A stretch of 64,000 nt of DNA from Saccharospirillum salsuginis (GCF_014651855.1 NZ_BMXR01000006.1:62001-126000); one strand, 5' to 3'. Counted from the stretch's first letter, positions 47,467-57,972 are shown. A program made the numbers and translations. The notes: a model not told the origin generated them from the sequence alone.

Positions 47467-49074
47467 ATGACCGAACGTTCGCAAAGCTCGGTAGGCGCCG
47501 CTCGTCCATACGACGACGTCGACTATCAAATCGGGCAGGACAATATCCAAATCGCCGGGTTCGATATACACAACCCGGTGTTCGGCATCAGTGCGGTGCT
47601 GATTCTCATCTTTGTCATTGGTACGTTGATGGCGCCGGAAGCCGCCAACACCATGCTGCTCGGTGCACGTAACTGGACCATTGACCATTTCGACTGGCTG
47701 TTTATGGCCGGTGGCAATCTTTTCGTGATTTTCTGTCTGGCCCTGATCTTCCTGCCGGCCAGCAAAGTCCGCATCGGCGGTGCCGACGCCAAACCGGAAT
47801 TCTCGACGCTGTCCTGGTTCGCCATGCTGTTCGCGGCCGGCATGGGCATCGGCCTGATGTTCTGGAGCGTCGCCGAACCGGTGGCCTATTTTACCGACTG
47901 GTACGGCACGCCGCTCGGCGTGGCCGCCAACACGGCCGAAGCGAAATCGCTCGCGCTGGGCGCCACCATGTTCCATTGGGGTCTGCATCCCTGGGCCATG
48001 TACGGCATCGTCGGTTTGTCGCTCGCGTTCTTCGCATACAACAAAGGCTTGCCGCTGACCGTGCGTTCGGTTTTCTATCCGATTCTGGGTAACCGCATCT
48101 GGGGTCCGATCGGCCATACCATCGACATCATTGCCGTGGTCGCCACTATTTTCGGATTGGCCACCTCGCTTGGTCTGGGTGCACAACAGGCCGCCAGCGG
48201 TCTGGCCTATCTGGGCCTGGTCGAAAACGGCATCAGCGTTCAGATCGGCATCATCGTGTTTATTACCGTCATTGCGATCATGTCCGTGATCCGCGGGCTG
48301 GATGGTGGCGTCAAAGTGCTCAGCAACATCAACATGGGCATCGCCCTTGTGCTGTTGTTGTTCGTGGTGTTTGTCGGGTCTATCAGTGGGTTCTTCGTCA
48401 ACCTGCTCGATATGTTCACCAGCTATGCCAAGAACATCGTACCGCTCGGCAACTGGGTCGGTCGTGAAGACGAAACCTGGTTCCACGGCTGGACCGTCTT
48501 CTACTGGGCCTGGTGGATCAGTTGGTCACCCTTCGTCGGTATGTTCATCGCCCGTGTCTCAAAAGGGCGTACCGTGCGTGAATTCATGCTCGCCGTACTG
48601 ATCATTCCCACCGTCGTGTGCGGCATCTGGGTGACTGCCTTTGGCGGCAACGCACTGGATCAGATCCAGGCGAACGTGGGTGAACTGAGCGATGGCCTGA
48701 CCGAGGTTCCACTCGCCATGTTCCAGATGATGGACAGCCTGCCGCTGACCTCCCTGATTTCGTTCCTGGCGATTGTTCTGGTGCTGGTCTTCTTCGTCAC
48801 CTCGTCCGACTCCGGCTCGCTGGTGATCGACGGCATCACCGCAGGCGGTAAAGAAGACGCTCCCGTACCGCAGCGTGTGTTCTGGGCCACAATGGAAGGC
48901 GTGATCGCGGCGACCCTGTTGTTCGGCGGCGGAGCGCAAGCTCTCGGTGCCCTGCAGGCCGGTGCCGTCACCGCCGGACTGCCGTTCGCCATCATCCTCA
49001 TCCTGATGTGTGTCAGCCTCTATATGGGCTTAAGCGGAGATGCCAAGCGATTGGCGAGAGCCGCTCAGGCGTAG
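47467..49074 (+). CDS. BCCT family betaine/choline/carnitine transporter
   Basis: 535 aa from the ATG at 47467, with twelve membrane helices. The signature WAWWISWSPFVGMFIARVSKGRT and the glycine-rich first-helix region AAGMGIGLMFWSVAEP, which contains the Na+/substrate GMGIGLMFW motif of BetP and CaiT relatives, are intact. The C-terminal tail is short, so the osmosensing tail of BetP is missing; uptake for catabolism rather than osmotic control is likely. Glycine betaine is the expected substrate from context, but DMSP or choline cannot be ruled out. Confidence 0.93.
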   Translation: MTERSQSSVGAARPYDDVDYQIGQDNIQIAGFDIHNPVFGISAVLILIFVIGTLMAPEAANTMLLGARNWTIDHFDWLFMAGGNLFVIFCLALIFLPASKVRIGGADAKPEFSTLSWFAMLFAAGMGIGLMFWSVAEPVAYFTDWYGTPLGVAANTAEAKSLALGATMFHWGLHPWAMYGIVGLSLAFFAYNKGLPLTVRSVFYPILGNRIWGPIGHTIDIIAVVATIFGLATSLGLGAQQAASGLAYLGLVENGISVQIGIIVFITVIAIMSVIRGLDGGVKVLSNINMGIALVLLLFVVFVGSISGFFVNLLDMFTSYAKNIVPLGNWVGREDETWFHGWTVFYWAWWISWSPFVGMFIARVSKGRTVREFMLAVLIIPTVVCGIWVTAFGGNALDQIQANVGELSDGLTEVPLAMFQMMDSLPLTSLISFLAIVLVLVFFVTSSDSGSLVIDGITAGGKEDAPVPQRVFWATMEGVIAATLLFGGGAQALGALQAGAVTAGLPFAIILILMCVSLYMGLSGDAKRLARAAQA

Positions 49075-49081
49075 GTAACAG

Positions 49082-49193
49082 GTAGGGCAGAAGAGCGACA
49101 GCGTTATCTGCCGGAATCAGACCATTGAGGCAATGGTGTTGGCCATTGCCTAAAGTCACGGCAGATAACGCCCTTCGGGCTCTTCTACCCTAC
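49082..49193 (+). repeat. Family A palindrome overlapping the mobA-like gene end
   Basis: 112 bp from GTAGGGCAGAAGAGCG to GCTCTTCTACCCTAC with inner arms GCGTTATCTGCCG and CGGCAGATAACGC. Its right half encodes the last dozen residues and stop codon of the convergent nucleotidyltransferase gene. Confidence 0.85.
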
Positions 49194-49806
49194 CACCGGA
49201 TTCCCGGCCGGGTTGGTTTTGAAAATCCGCTTCGCAGTCGAAGTCGATCAGACTGCCTGGGTCGTCGACATCCTGCACCACCATCCGGGCCGTGTGTTTG
49301 TCGAGTATTGATCGCGCCCCGGTATCCCCGCTCAGCTTGGACAGTTCCCCGAAATGTATCCGCCCGAATAAAACCGGATGGCCCCATTGTCCGTTGAAAC
49401 GAGGCCGTACGATTGTGATGCCGGCACCCGGATTGAACGTCCGACTGAGCCGGGCGTAGGTATCGGCCGAGATACAAGGCATATCCGCCAGCGCGATAAA
49501 CACCGCGTCGATATCCGAGCGGAGTGCGCGAATGCCGGCGGCCAGCGAGGCACCCATGCCCTGTGATGGATCGTCGATGGGCACGCGCTCGACAGATGTT
49601 CCATCCAGGGTGTCGCACATTGAAGCCGTGGTTTCGTTCACAACGGTGATAATCTGTGCGGGCGATACCCCGAGTACAGTGTCGAGGCTGTGCGCCATCA
49701 GCGGACGACCGCGCCAGGGTTTCAATAACTTGGGTTCACCCGGCAACCGGGTAGACAGGCCCGCGGCCAGCACTATCACAGCAAAGCGATGCGCCGGGTT
49801 CAGCAT
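49156..49806 (-). CDS. MobA/MocA-like nucleotidyltransferase (molybdopterin cofactor)
   Basis: 216 aa from the ATG at 49806; an earlier ATG at 49842 would overlap xdhC by 29 bases. The NTP-binding VIVLAAGLSTRLPGEPKLL and the metal-binding FIALADMPCI are those of molybdenum cofactor cytidylyl/guanylyltransferases, with QWGHPVLFG for the pterin. MocA-type enzymes make the cytosine dinucleotide form of Mo cofactor used by hydroxylases such as the iorAB product. The C-terminus EEPEGRYLP is encoded by the family A repeat. Confidence 0.9.
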   Translation of the reverse strand: MLNPAHRFAVIVLAAGLSTRLPGEPKLLKPWRGRPLMAHSLDTVLGVSPAQIITVVNETTASMCDTLDGTSVERVPIDDPSQGMGASLAAGIRALRSDIDAVFIALADMPCISADTYARLSRTFNPGAGITIVRPRFNGQWGHPVLFGRIHFGELSKLSGDTGARSILDKHTARMVVQDVDDPGSLIDFDCEADFQNQPGRESGGRVEEPEGRYLP

Positions 49807-49813
49807 GGCGGGT

Positions 49814-50815
49814 TCAACATGGATAGCCGCGTTGCTGGGCATGGTGCAGCACTTCCGCCAGGGTGGAGACAGCAAGCGTGGTCGGGTTCTTGCTGCGCGG
49901 AATCAGCCCCATGGGGCCGTGGATGCGTACGATATCGCGGTCGTCAAACCCCGCCAAGCGCAGTGCCTCCACCCGGCTCGCGTGGGTGCGTTGACTGCCC
50001 TGGGCGCCGATGTAAAACACCGGGCTGTCGAGCAGGCGCGCCAGCAATTCGGGTTCGCCGTCGTGGTCGTGAAACAGCACGACCGCCGCCGTCCAGGCAT
50101 CGGTCTTCAGTTCGACCGGGTCGCCTCTGTGGCGCATGCGTATGACGGGGAGGCCGTCGCGGGCCAGCGCCGCCAGACTGGCGGCTTCTGGGGTGTGTAC
50201 CTGCACCTCAAAGCCACTGGTGTGAGCCAGCCGGGCACAGGCGCGCAAGGCCGGGCCTTCGCCGCACAGCAACAGTCGCAACGCGGGTGGGTAGTGGCGT
50301 ACGAAGGTGCGGCCGTCACTCCGGCTAACGTCGGATGGTGATGACCCGCCAACGGTGGTCAGCCGGGAGTGTCCGCGGTCGAGATCCGTTTCAATCGCCA
50401 CCGGTTGGCGTTGCTGCAGGCGGTCACGCGCCTGCCGGATCAGCGCCGGGTCCATGCTCTGGTCGAAATACAAGTCCAGCCCACTGCCACACGGCAGGAC
50501 GATGTCGATGTAGGGCGAGCCCTTGCCGTAACGCACGCACTCGTTCTCGCCCCGGGCCAGCACCCGATGCGCCCGGTCGATGATCTCTCGCTCCAGACAA
50601 CCGTTGGAGATAAAACCGCAGGCCTGGCCGGAGCCGGTGACCGCCATCTGGGCGCCCAGCGGTCGCGGGGACGACCCGTCGATGCCCACCAGGGTGACCA
50701 GGACGACCGACTCGCCCGCATCGAGCCAGTCAGCGGCCGTGGGCAGGACGTTGTCCACGTCGTCGGGCGCCTCGACGGTGTTCGCCGGTGCGCAAGCCGT
50801 GTCCAGCGGAGTCAT
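49814..50815 (-). CDS. XdhC family molybdenum-hydroxylase maturation protein
   Basis: 333 aa from the ATG at 50815, overlapping the cytochrome gene stop (ATGA). The N-terminal XdhC/CoxI domain has GSSPRPLGAQMAVTGSG and GFISNGCLEREI with its conserved cysteine; the C-terminal Rossmann-like domain has FYIGAQGSQRTHASRVEALR and IHGPMGLIP. XdhC proteins carry and sulfurate the Mo cofactor and insert it into the apo-hydroxylase. Position between the structural genes and the nucleotidyltransferase fits that role. Confidence 0.92.
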   Translation of the reverse strand: MTPLDTACAPANTVEAPDDVDNVLPTAADWLDAGESVVLVTLVGIDGSSPRPLGAQMAVTGSGQACGFISNGCLEREIIDRAHRVLARGENECVRYGKGSPYIDIVLPCGSGLDLYFDQSMDPALIRQARDRLQQRQPVAIETDLDRGHSRLTTVGGSSPSDVSRSDGRTFVRHYPPALRLLLCGEGPALRACARLAHTSGFEVQVHTPEAASLAALARDGLPVIRMRHRGDPVELKTDAWTAAVVLFHDHDGEPELLARLLDSPVFYIGAQGSQRTHASRVEALRLAGFDDRDIVRIHGPMGLIPRSKNPTTLAVSTLAEVLHHAQQRGYPC

Positions 50816-51369
50816 GAGGCCTCCGGACAGACCGCACCAGCCCCGGCCCACTGTTCGATGAATACGGCCACCTCTTCCGGCGAATAAGGGGCCGGTTCCC
50901 GCCCCGGTCCCGGGTCCCAGCCCCAATGAACAAGCTCATCGTGGCGAATGTGATCGGCCACGGCCTGCAGGGTCCGGCCGCCGTTGCGGTCCGGGTCCTG
51001 AATCTGTTGGCACACCTCGCGGCTGCTCTTGTCCCACCATTGCATCTCGACCGGCGCCAGCAACCAAACGTGCGCGCCGGGGGCGCCGTGTGGCTCGGGC
51101 GAGTTCTGTTGGGTGTGGCAGGTGCTGCACAGTACGCTTTCCGCACCGATGCGGCTGCGGTCGGCGTTGATGTTCATGCCATGGGGCTGGGGCTCGCCAT
51201 AGTGCTCGCCCGACCAGCGGGGAATGTGGTCATCGCCGACGTGACAGTTGGCGCAGCGCGGGTGCGAGAACACCTCGTAGATTTTGCTCCAGTGTTCCAG
51301 CGCCGGGTCTTCGGCCAGCGCGACGGCGGCCAACACCAGAGCGGCAAAACCGGTCAATACGCGTTTCAT
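50812..51369 (-). CDS. Periplasmic di-haem c-type cytochrome
   Basis: 185 aa with a signal peptide (1-19) and two haem-binding sites, CANCH (about residue 38) and CSTCH (about residue 81). Such cytochromes lie beside isoquinoline-1-oxidoreductase-type genes and take electrons from the hydroxylase Fe-S clusters to the respiratory chain. A GAGGGA site precedes the ATG. It is the third gene of iorA-iorB-cytochrome-xdhC-mobA. Confidence 0.88.
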   Translation of the reverse strand: MKRVLTGFAALVLAAVALAEDPALEHWSKIYEVFSHPRCANCHVGDDHIPRWSGEHYGEPQPHGMNINADRSRIGAESVLCSTCHTQQNSPEPHGAPGAHVWLLAPVEMQWWDKSSREVCQQIQDPDRNGGRTLQAVADHIRHDELVHWGWDPGPGREPAPYSPEEVAVFIEQWAGAGAVCPEAS

Positions 51370-51380
51370 GGGTGTCCCTC

Positions 51381-53627
51381 CTAGACGAACCGAATGTGTT
51401 TGTTCAGCGGCATTTCGCGGATGCGCTGACCGGTCAACGCGAAAATGGCGTTGGCCAGCGCGGCGCCCGCCGGCGGTACGGGCGGTTCGCCCACGCCCAA
51501 CACCTTGTCACCGTTTTCCAGACCCTGCACAACGATGTCGGGAGTCTGGTACAACCGCAGGCCCGGGTAGGCGTGATAATTGGTTTGCTCCGCCTGGCCG
51601 TCGGCGTAGGTGATCTCGCAATTCATGGCATGACCGAGCCCCCAGATCACACCGCCCTGGACCTGGTTTTCGAAATTGATCGGGTCCAGCACCCGGCCCA
51701 CTTCGGCGGCGACGTAGACGGTGTCGATGCGAATGCCCCGGTCCGTCTGAGTCACCTCGACCACCTCGGCACAGGCCACCCCGAACGACAGGCAGAATGC
51801 CACACCGCGCCCGCGGTTCTCGCTGATGCGCGGGCCAGTCCAGCCCGACATCGCCTTGACCGTTTCCAGTACCTGACGGGACGGCTCGTGCCAGCACAAC
51901 CGAATGCGCTCCTCCATCGGGTCGGCGCCGGCGGCGTGGATCAATTCATCGAGAAAACAGTCGTGGAAGAAACCGTTACTGGAAGCACCGACCGAGCGCC
52001 AGGAGCTGATCGGCGCCAGGCCATCCGCCCGGTACCCGGTCATGCGGTAGTGTGGAATCGAGAACGGCTGGTCCCAAGCCCCGGCGATGATCTGCAGGTC
52101 CGGTCCCGGCACGTTCAACCCCTGTCGGCTGAGCTGGGATGCGGTCACCGAGGGCATGGCGACCCCCAGATCGTAAGCCTCCACCCGGCCGTCCCGCACG
52201 CTACCGCGACCGCGCGCCATGGCGATCTGGCGCGGAAAATCATGCCGCATATCCTCTTCGCGGCTGTAGACCAGTTTGACCGGAGTGCCGGGCAGCGCTT
52301 TCGCTAATTCGGCGGCGCGTTTGACCACTTCGTCTTCCAGCCGGTGGCCGAAACTGCCGCCGACCATCTGGTTATGAATGTGGACCTGTTCGCTGTCCAC
52401 ACCGACGATCTTGGCGACGTTGGCCTGCACGAATCGGGGAATCTGGGTCCCGGTCCAGACATCGACCCGGTCCGGATTGACCCGGACGATGGCGTTGATC
52501 GGCTCCAGCGGGGCATGGGCGAGATAGGGCGCCCGGTATTCGGCTTCGACCACCTCGCTCGCCCGGTCCAGCGCTTCGACCACATTGCCTTCGTCTCGAC
52601 GGCGGGCGTCGATCTGGTCCTCGTTGAAGGCGTTCGACAGGGCGGCCCAGTGCTCGTCCATGTCATTTGGATAGGGCGCCGGCCCCCAGTCGAACCGAAT
52701 TGCCTCTGCGGCCTTGAACGCCCGCCAGGTATTGTCGGCAATCACACCCACGCCGCCGGTCACCGGTATCACCTGCTGAACCCCGCGCATGGCCAGTGCC
52801 TCGGTGGCGTCGTAATCCTGAAGGGAGCCGCCCTGGCGCGGGTTCAGTTTAATCGTGGCGTGCACCATGCCCTCCACCGCCAGGTCGATTCCGTAAACGG
52901 CGGTACCGGTCGACTTGGCCACGATATCGTGGCGCTGCATGGGTTGGCCGATCATCCGCCAGAGGTTGGGTGGGCGCAGCTCGACATCGGTCACCGGTTC
53001 GACCTGGGCGGCCTGGGCTGCCAGTTCGACGTAACTGAGCCTCGAGCCGTCCGGCAAGACAACCGCACCCTGTTCGGTCTTCAACCGGGACACGGGCAGA
53101 CCGGTTCGTTCGGACGCCGCCCGTTTCAGGGTTTCCCGGGCCACCGCACCGGCATAGCGCAGCTTTTCGTAACTGTCCGGCACCGTGCTGGACCCGCCGG
53201 TAACATGCACGCCGGCGAATTTCATCACGGCGTCCGCCACTCCACGCACGGTATTGGCCATGGCCCCATCGTTCGTGGAGCGAACCGGGACGGACTCGGC
53301 TGCCAGCGCGGTGTTGTAATAGGCCGGTGCCGGTGGGCCGGGGTCGACCCGCACCTGGTCCAGCCCGATGTCGAGTTCCTCGGCGATCAAGGCGGCCTGA
53401 ACCGAATAGGCACCTTGCCCGAGGTCAGTGCGCGGGGTGATCAAGGTGACCCCCTCCGCGTCGATTTTGACGTAGGGGGTGAGGGCGGCTTCGCCCTCGG
53501 CCAGGTCGTCCAGCAACGGGTTCTCGTGCGGACGGCGGTACATGTAATAGCCGAAGGCCACGCCCCCGGCGATGGTGGCGGAGCCGATCAGAAAGGTGCG
53601 GCGGGTGATTTTACCGAGGCGACTCAT
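51381..53627 (-). CDS. iorB: Molybdopterin-binding large subunit, isoquinoline 1-oxidoreductase beta type
   Basis: 748 aa from the ATG at 53627, overlapping the iorA stop (ATGA). It opens with a Tat signal (RRTFLIGS, about residues 9-16), so the folded Mo enzyme is exported. The xanthine-oxidase-family fold follows: ARTD-like [21 protein letters not shown], the Mo-pterin region [20 protein letters not shown] and the terminal [20 protein letters not shown] with the catalytic glutamate. Family members hydroxylate N-heterocycles or oxidise aldehydes with water oxygen. The substrate is not determinable; symbol used in the family sense. Confidence 0.9.
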   Translation of the reverse strand: MSRLGKITRRTFLIGSATIAGGVAFGYYMYRRPHENPLLDDLAEGEAALTPYVKIDAEGVTLITPRTDLGQGAYSVQAALIAEELDIGLDQVRVDPGPPAPAYYNTALAAESVPVRSTNDGAMANTVRGVADAVMKFAGVHVTGGSSTVPDSYEKLRYAGAVARETLKRAASERTGLPVSRLKTEQGAVVLPDGSRLSYVELAAQAAQVEPVTDVELRPPNLWRMIGQPMQRHDIVAKSTGTAVYGIDLAVEGMVHATIKLNPRQGGSLQDYDATEALAMRGVQQVIPVTGGVGVIADNTWRAFKAAEAIRFDWGPAPYPNDMDEHWAALSNAFNEDQIDARRRDEGNVVEALDRASEVVEAEYRAPYLAHAPLEPINAIVRVNPDRVDVWTGTQIPRFVQANVAKIVGVDSEQVHIHNQMVGGSFGHRLEDEVVKRAAELAKALPGTPVKLVYSREEDMRHDFPRQIAMARGRGSVRDGRVEAYDLGVAMPSVTASQLSRQGLNVPGPDLQIIAGAWDQPFSIPHYRMTGYRADGLAPISSWRSVGASSNGFFHDCFLDELIHAAGADPMEERIRLCWHEPSRQVLETVKAMSGWTGPRISENRGRGVAFCLSFGVACAEVVEVTQTDRGIRIDTVYVAAEVGRVLDPINFENQVQGGVIWGLGHAMNCEITYADGQAEQTNYHAYPGLRLYQTPDIVVQGLENGDKVLGVGEPPVPPAGAALANAIFALTGQRIREMPLNKHIRFV

Positions 53628-54088
53628 GACGCATCCCCCCGCAGCTTGGCCGAGGCGGTTTTCACCGCCTGGCGTATGCGCGGGTAGGTACCGCAGCGGC
53701 ACAGATTGGCGGACAGCGCCTGGTCGATCGCCTCGTCACTCGGGTTCGGGTTGGTCATTAAAAACGACGCCGCGCTCATGATCTGGCCCGACTGGCAATA
53801 CCCGCATTGCGCGACCTGGTGTTCGATCCAGGCCTCCTGAACCGCGTGCAGCGACTCCGGCGTGCCGAGCCCCTCGATGGTGGTCACCGGCCCAGTCACG
53901 TCGCCCACCGGCAGGGAACAGGAGCGCACGGCCAAGCCGTTCACATGCACCGTACAGGCCCCACACATGGAAATGCCGCAACCATAGCGCGGCCCGGTAA
54001 TGCCCAATTCATCCCGCAACACCCATAACAAGGGCATTTCGGGTTCGACGTCCACGGTGTGGACCTGTCCGTTTACCGTGATGTTCAT
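53624..54088 (-). CDS. iorA: [2Fe-2S] small subunit, isoquinoline 1-oxidoreductase alpha type
   Basis: 154 aa from the ATG at 54088, just after GGGGGAAG. It holds two [2Fe-2S] clusters: the plant-type [11 protein letters not shown]...C (about 38-60) and the four-helix-bundle type CGYCQSGQ...CRCG (about 98-138). It relays electrons from the Mo site in IorB to the cytochrome. It lacks a signal and should be carried across the membrane with IorB. First gene of the operon and divergent from the chemoreceptor. Confidence 0.94.
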   Translation of the reverse strand: MNITVNGQVHTVDVEPEMPLLWVLRDELGITGPRYGCGISMCGACTVHVNGLAVRSCSLPVGDVTGPVTTIEGLGTPESLHAVQEAWIEHQVAQCGYCQSGQIMSAASFLMTNPNPSDEAIDQALSANLCRCGTYPRIRQAVKTASAKLRGDAS

Positions 54089-54354
54089 GGCTTCCCCCCA
54101 CTGTCGCATCGTCACCGAGACTGTACCGATCCGGGCGGTGCAAATAAATGACCGATGGTCATTTGTTATCTGGATGACGTCACCGACTCAAGAAATCTGT
54201 TCCGGAACCGACACAAACAGTCTCATTGGTCGAATATTGTCCAGGTCATTGACTATAGTCAGTGAGACAAGAAGTGACTTTCGAAAACAACTCAACGGCT
54301 CTGAGACCCTGTTTCTGGAGAGCCGGACAGACATGAGACCCCGGAGATCCAGAC

Positions 54355-56523
54355 ATGACACGACTACTGACGATCAAGGGTCTCATCTATTCCCTCTTTG
54401 GTTTGCTGATTTTCTGGCTGGTGCTGATTGGTGGCTACGCCCTGTTCAGTGTCAATCAACTCAGCGGCAGTTTGATCCGCCTGATGTCGGAAACCGACAC
54501 CGTCTCCAGTAACCTGCAGCAATCCCTGTCCGCGTTGGACGATCTGGAATCCCAACTGGCGGTGTTGTCCGAAGCGCAAGGGTCGATGAATCGTCTGCGG
54601 CAACTGGAACAACAATTGGCGCAGACGGGGGAAGCGGCGGTCGAAATCGACAACGGCTTGCAGGCGGTGCAGCAGGTGGTCAGCGCCCAGAATGACAGCC
54701 TGCAGAACATCAGCGACCGCTCGAATCGCATTGCCGAAGATCTGGCGCTGGTGTCCGGCCCGTTGCTGACCATGATCACGACGTCACAGTCCATCAACGG
54801 GGACGCCCAGCGCGTCCTGCTCGGCTTGTACCAGGCCGCCGCCGAACCCGGCACGGCCGAACTCGACATTCGCGACGACGTCACCGGTATCGCGCGCGGG
54901 CTTTCCACCATGACCCGGGCCATGTTCAATGTAGACCAAAGCGACGATACCCGTCAGGAACTGGTTGAGCTCCGGCGCGAATTGCGCGCCTTTCGCAGCG
55001 ATATTCGGACTTACAATGGCAGCGACAGCGAACAGGAACGCAACGCCATGCTGCCGGAACTCATCACAGCTGCGACGACCGTGGTCGAGCGCACCGGCCG
55101 CATTCAGGAAGGCAGCCTGGCCCTGGCCAACGCCACGGCGGCGCAGGTGAACGAACTGGCCGAAGCGACCCAGGTGGCGTTGGCCGAACAGCAGGAAGCC
55201 AACCAAGCGACCCAGACGACCCTGGCCGATACGCTGACGATCGTCGGAAACAACACCCAGGCCACGCGCGCTCTGACCGATGATTTGTCCAACGCCGCTC
55301 AGGAACTGGGGTCATCGCTGCAGGTCATTCCCAGTGTCCGGTCCGAATTCGAACGCTTTATCCAATCCATGCAAGACATCGTCTCGACCGATCAGGCCGA
55401 GCGCCTGGACGACGTGCAGGCCCAGGCCACCACGCGTCAGGAGCAGGCCGAGTGGTTACCGGTGATCCTGCTGTCGGTGTGCGCGGTGGCCGTGCTGTTC
55501 AGTCTGGTGGCTCTGTTCGGATTGCAGCGCCTGATCGTCCAGCCCATGTCGCGCTTTGTCGCGGGCGTGAACCGGGTGACGCGCAACGATCTGCGAGAGG
55601 AAATCGACACCCGGGGCGCGGTGGGTGAATTGAAAACCGTGATCGGCCAGGTCAACAGCCTGATTCAATCCCTGCGCCAGAACGTCACCGACATGATCGA
55701 CGCCGGAAACGCGATTGCCGCGAGTGTCGAAACCATGCACCGCACCTCGATGACCACCCAGTCGGCCGTGGAAGCCCAGCAACAAGGCGAGGCCGAAATA
55801 GAAACCGCAACGCAACAGCTGGGCGACATGGTGCACTCGGTCGCCGACATCGGCGAGCAGGTCCAGCGGGATGCGAAACAGGTGGACGATTCGATTCAAG
55901 CCAGCCAGAAAGGCGTTGAACAAGCCAAGAGCGAAATGGATGCCCTGTCCAACCGCATCTCAGCGGTCAACGACGCCATGGGTCGATTGAAAGCCGACAG
56001 CGACAACATCGGTAAGACCCTGACCGTCATCCGCGAGATCTCGGAGCAAACCAACCTGCTGGCGTTGAACGCGGCCATCGAGGCAGCGCGCGCCGGCGAG
56101 TCGGGTCGGGGGTTCGCGGTGGTCGCCGATGAAGTGCGGCAACTGGCCCAGCGTACCGGCGATGCCACGGTCGAGATCGAGACCCTGACCCAGTCCCTGA
56201 AAGCCGGGGCCGACCACGGCAACGATGCCATCACCGTCAGCCTGGAACAGCTTGAGCGCAATGTGCACGCCACGGACGAGGTGGCGCAGGCCCTGAGCGC
56301 CGTCATACAGCAGGTCGGTGGCATCAATTCCCAAAACCTGGAAATCGGTCAGCTCACGCAACGCCAGCGCGAGCAGTTGGCCATCATCAACCAGGGCATC
56401 GAGAATGTCCGTCACCAGACCGACGACGCCCAGAAAACGGCGGAAGCCAACATCGAAGCCACCGATGGTCTGCAGCAGACATCCGACCAGTTGAAAACAC
56501 TGGTTCAGCGATTCCAGCTGTAA
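54355..56523 (+). CDS. Methyl-accepting chemotaxis protein
   Basis: 722 aa. A membrane helix at about 8-30, a helical periplasmic sensor of about 330 residues (rich in Gln/Ala/Leu, like the helical bimodular type), a second helix at about 365-388, a HAMP domain (about 390-440) and a long signalling domain. The conserved tip is [20 protein letters not shown] (about 560-580), [20 protein letters not shown]. It signals to CheA. The ligand is unknown; its position divergent to the Mo hydroxylase operon suggests the same chemical, without proof. Confidence 0.93.
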   Translation: MTRLLTIKGLIYSLFGLLIFWLVLIGGYALFSVNQLSGSLIRLMSETDTVSSNLQQSLSALDDLESQLAVLSEAQGSMNRLRQLEQQLAQTGEAAVEIDNGLQAVQQVVSAQNDSLQNISDRSNRIAEDLALVSGPLLTMITTSQSINGDAQRVLLGLYQAAAEPGTAELDIRDDVTGIARGLSTMTRAMFNVDQSDDTRQELVELRRELRAFRSDIRTYNGSDSEQERNAMLPELITAATTVVERTGRIQEGSLALANATAAQVNELAEATQVALAEQQEANQATQTTLADTLTIVGNNTQATRALTDDLSNAAQELGSSLQVIPSVRSEFERFIQSMQDIVSTDQAERLDDVQAQATTRQEQAEWLPVILLSVCAVAVLFSLVALFGLQRLIVQPMSRFVAGVNRVTRNDLREEIDTRGAVGELKTVIGQVNSLIQSLRQNVTDMIDAGNAIAASVETMHRTSMTTQSAVEAQQQGEAEIETATQQLGDMVHSVADIGEQVQRDAKQVDDSIQASQKGVEQAKSEMDALSNRISAVNDAMGRLKADSDNIGKTLTVIREISEQTNLLALNAAIEAARAGESGRGFAVVADEVRQLAQRTGDATVEIETLTQSLKAGADHGNDAITVSLEQLERNVHATDEVAQALSAVIQQVGGINSQNLEIGQLTQRQREQLAIINQGIENVRHQTDDAQKTAEANIEATDGLQQTSDQLKTLVQRFQL

Positions 56524-56601
56524 TTGCAACACCTCTTCCCGACCCACCCCTCCATTCCGATGCGTGTTCGGTCGTTTCGACTGCGTTCCTACTGTCAGAA
56601 G

Positions 56602-56609
56602 TGTCGCAA
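56602..56609 (+). promoter_or_regulatory. TGTCGC half-site upstream of fdhA
   Basis: GTGTCGCAAC in coding orientation about 100 bases before the fdhA ATG, matching the soxB and glyA half-site over TGTCGCAA. Confidence 0.45.
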
Positions 56610-56707
56610 CCGGGCAACTTTAGCGCGGGCGTCCCTTTAGAGTATCCCCTGAGCACAGTGTATTTCGGGTTCGGCCGTTCCAACACATCACAACAAAGGA
56701 ACCAGCA

Positions 56708-57907
56708 ATGACCAGTCAAGCATCCAACCGTGGGGTGGTCTACCAGGGCCCCGGCCAGGTTTCCGTCGAATCCATCGCCTTTCCTGAACTCGCGCTCGGC
56801 AACCGCCGGTGCGATCACGGTGTTATTCTGAAAGTCCTCACCACCAACATCTGCGGTTCCGACCAGCATATGGTCCGTGGGCGCACCACCGCCCCCCAGG
56901 GTCTGGTGCTCGGCCATGAGATCACCGGGCAGATCATCGAAGTCGGCCGCGACGTCGAATTCCTCAAAGCCGGCGATATCGTCTCCGTGCCGTTCAACAT
57001 CGCCTGCGGCCGCTGCCGCAACTGCAAGGAAGGCCGCACCGGCATCTGCCTGAACGTGAACCCCGCCCGTCCCGGCGCCGCCTACGGCTACGTCGACATG
57101 GGTGGCTGGGTTGGCGGCCAGACCGAATACGTCATGGTGCCCTACGCCGACTTTAACCTGCTCAAGTTCCCGGATCCGGAGCAGGCCATGGAGAAAATTC
57201 AAGACCTGACACTGCTCTCCGACATCTTCCCCACCGGCTTCCACGGCTGTGTCACCGCTGGCGTCGGCCCCGGTTCCACCGTCTACATCGCCGGTGCCGG
57301 ACCGGTCGGTCTGGCGGCGGCACAGTCCGCCCGCCTGCTCGGTGCCGCCTGCGTCATCGTCGGCGACATGATCGACGAACGCCTCGACCAGGCGCGCAGC
57401 TTTGGCTGTGAAACCGTCGACCTGAAACAGGACGCCGAACTGCCCGACATGCTGGAGCAGATTCTTGGCGAACCGGAAGTCGATTGCTTCGTCGACTGCG
57501 TCGGTTTCGAAGCGCACGCCTGCGGTCACCATCACCACCACGAACAACCGGCGACGGTACTGAACTCGGCCATGCAGGTAACGCGTGCCGGTGGTGAAAT
57601 CGGCATTCCCGGCCTGTACGTGACCGAAGACCCGGGTGCCGCCGAAGAAGCCGCCCAGCAAGGATCATTGAGCATGCGGTTCGGTTTGGGTTGGGCGAAA
57701 TCCCACTCTTTCCACACCGGTCAGTGCCCGGTGATGAAATACCACCGGCAGCTTATGCAGGCCATCCTGTTCGACCGGGTAAACATTGCCCAGGCGGTCA
57801 ACGTGCAGATGATCAGCCTCGACCAGGCGCCGAAAGGCTACGCCGATTTCGACGGCGGCGCGGCGAAGAAATTCGTCATCGACCCGCACGGATCCGTCGC
57901 GGCCTGA
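56708..57907 (+). CDS. fdhA: Glutathione-independent formaldehyde dehydrogenase
   Basis: 399 aa, nearly the length of the Pseudomonas putida enzyme and matching it closely (NICGSDQHMVRGRTTA, GLVLGHEITG, YGYVDMGGW, KSHSFHTGQCPVMKY). The structural-zinc loop is CGRCRNCKEGRTGIC, and the NAD motif GAGPVGLAAAQSARLLG. It holds NAD tightly and dismutates or oxidises formaldehyde to formate without glutathione. A His-rich insertion GHHHHHE sits near residue 278. With frmA/fghA, this gives two independent formaldehyde sinks. Confidence 0.96.
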   Translation: MTSQASNRGVVYQGPGQVSVESIAFPELALGNRRCDHGVILKVLTTNICGSDQHMVRGRTTAPQGLVLGHEITGQIIEVGRDVEFLKAGDIVSVPFNIACGRCRNCKEGRTGICLNVNPARPGAAYGYVDMGGWVGGQTEYVMVPYADFNLLKFPDPEQAMEKIQDLTLLSDIFPTGFHGCVTAGVGPGSTVYIAGAGPVGLAAAQSARLLGAACVIVGDMIDERLDQARSFGCETVDLKQDAELPDMLEQILGEPEVDCFVDCVGFEAHACGHHHHHEQPATVLNSAMQVTRAGGEIGIPGLYVTEDPGAAEEAAQQGSLSMRFGLGWAKSHSFHTGQCPVMKYHRQLMQAILFDRVNIAQAVNVQMISLDQAPKGYADFDGGAAKKFVIDPHGSVAA

Positions 57908-57938
57908 ACTTCCCCTTCTCAACGCTGTTGAGTCACAC

Positions 57939-57972
57939 ACCCGGCCCGCTCCCGAAACGGAGCGGGCCGGGT
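57939..57972 (+). terminator. Strong terminator hairpin after fdhA
   Basis: ACCCGGCCCGCTCC (57939-57952) pairs perfectly with GGAGCGGGCCGGGT (57959-57972) around CGAAAC, followed by TCGTTTGG. Fourteen base pairs should end fdhA transcription and isolate the next operon. Confidence 0.8.

Noticed and set aside
54101..54108. CTGTCGCA near the iorA start, like the proposed GbdR half-site.
   Set aside because: It is in the opposite orientation to iorA, very close to its start codon, and 250 bases from the chemoreceptor; chance occurrence is likely.
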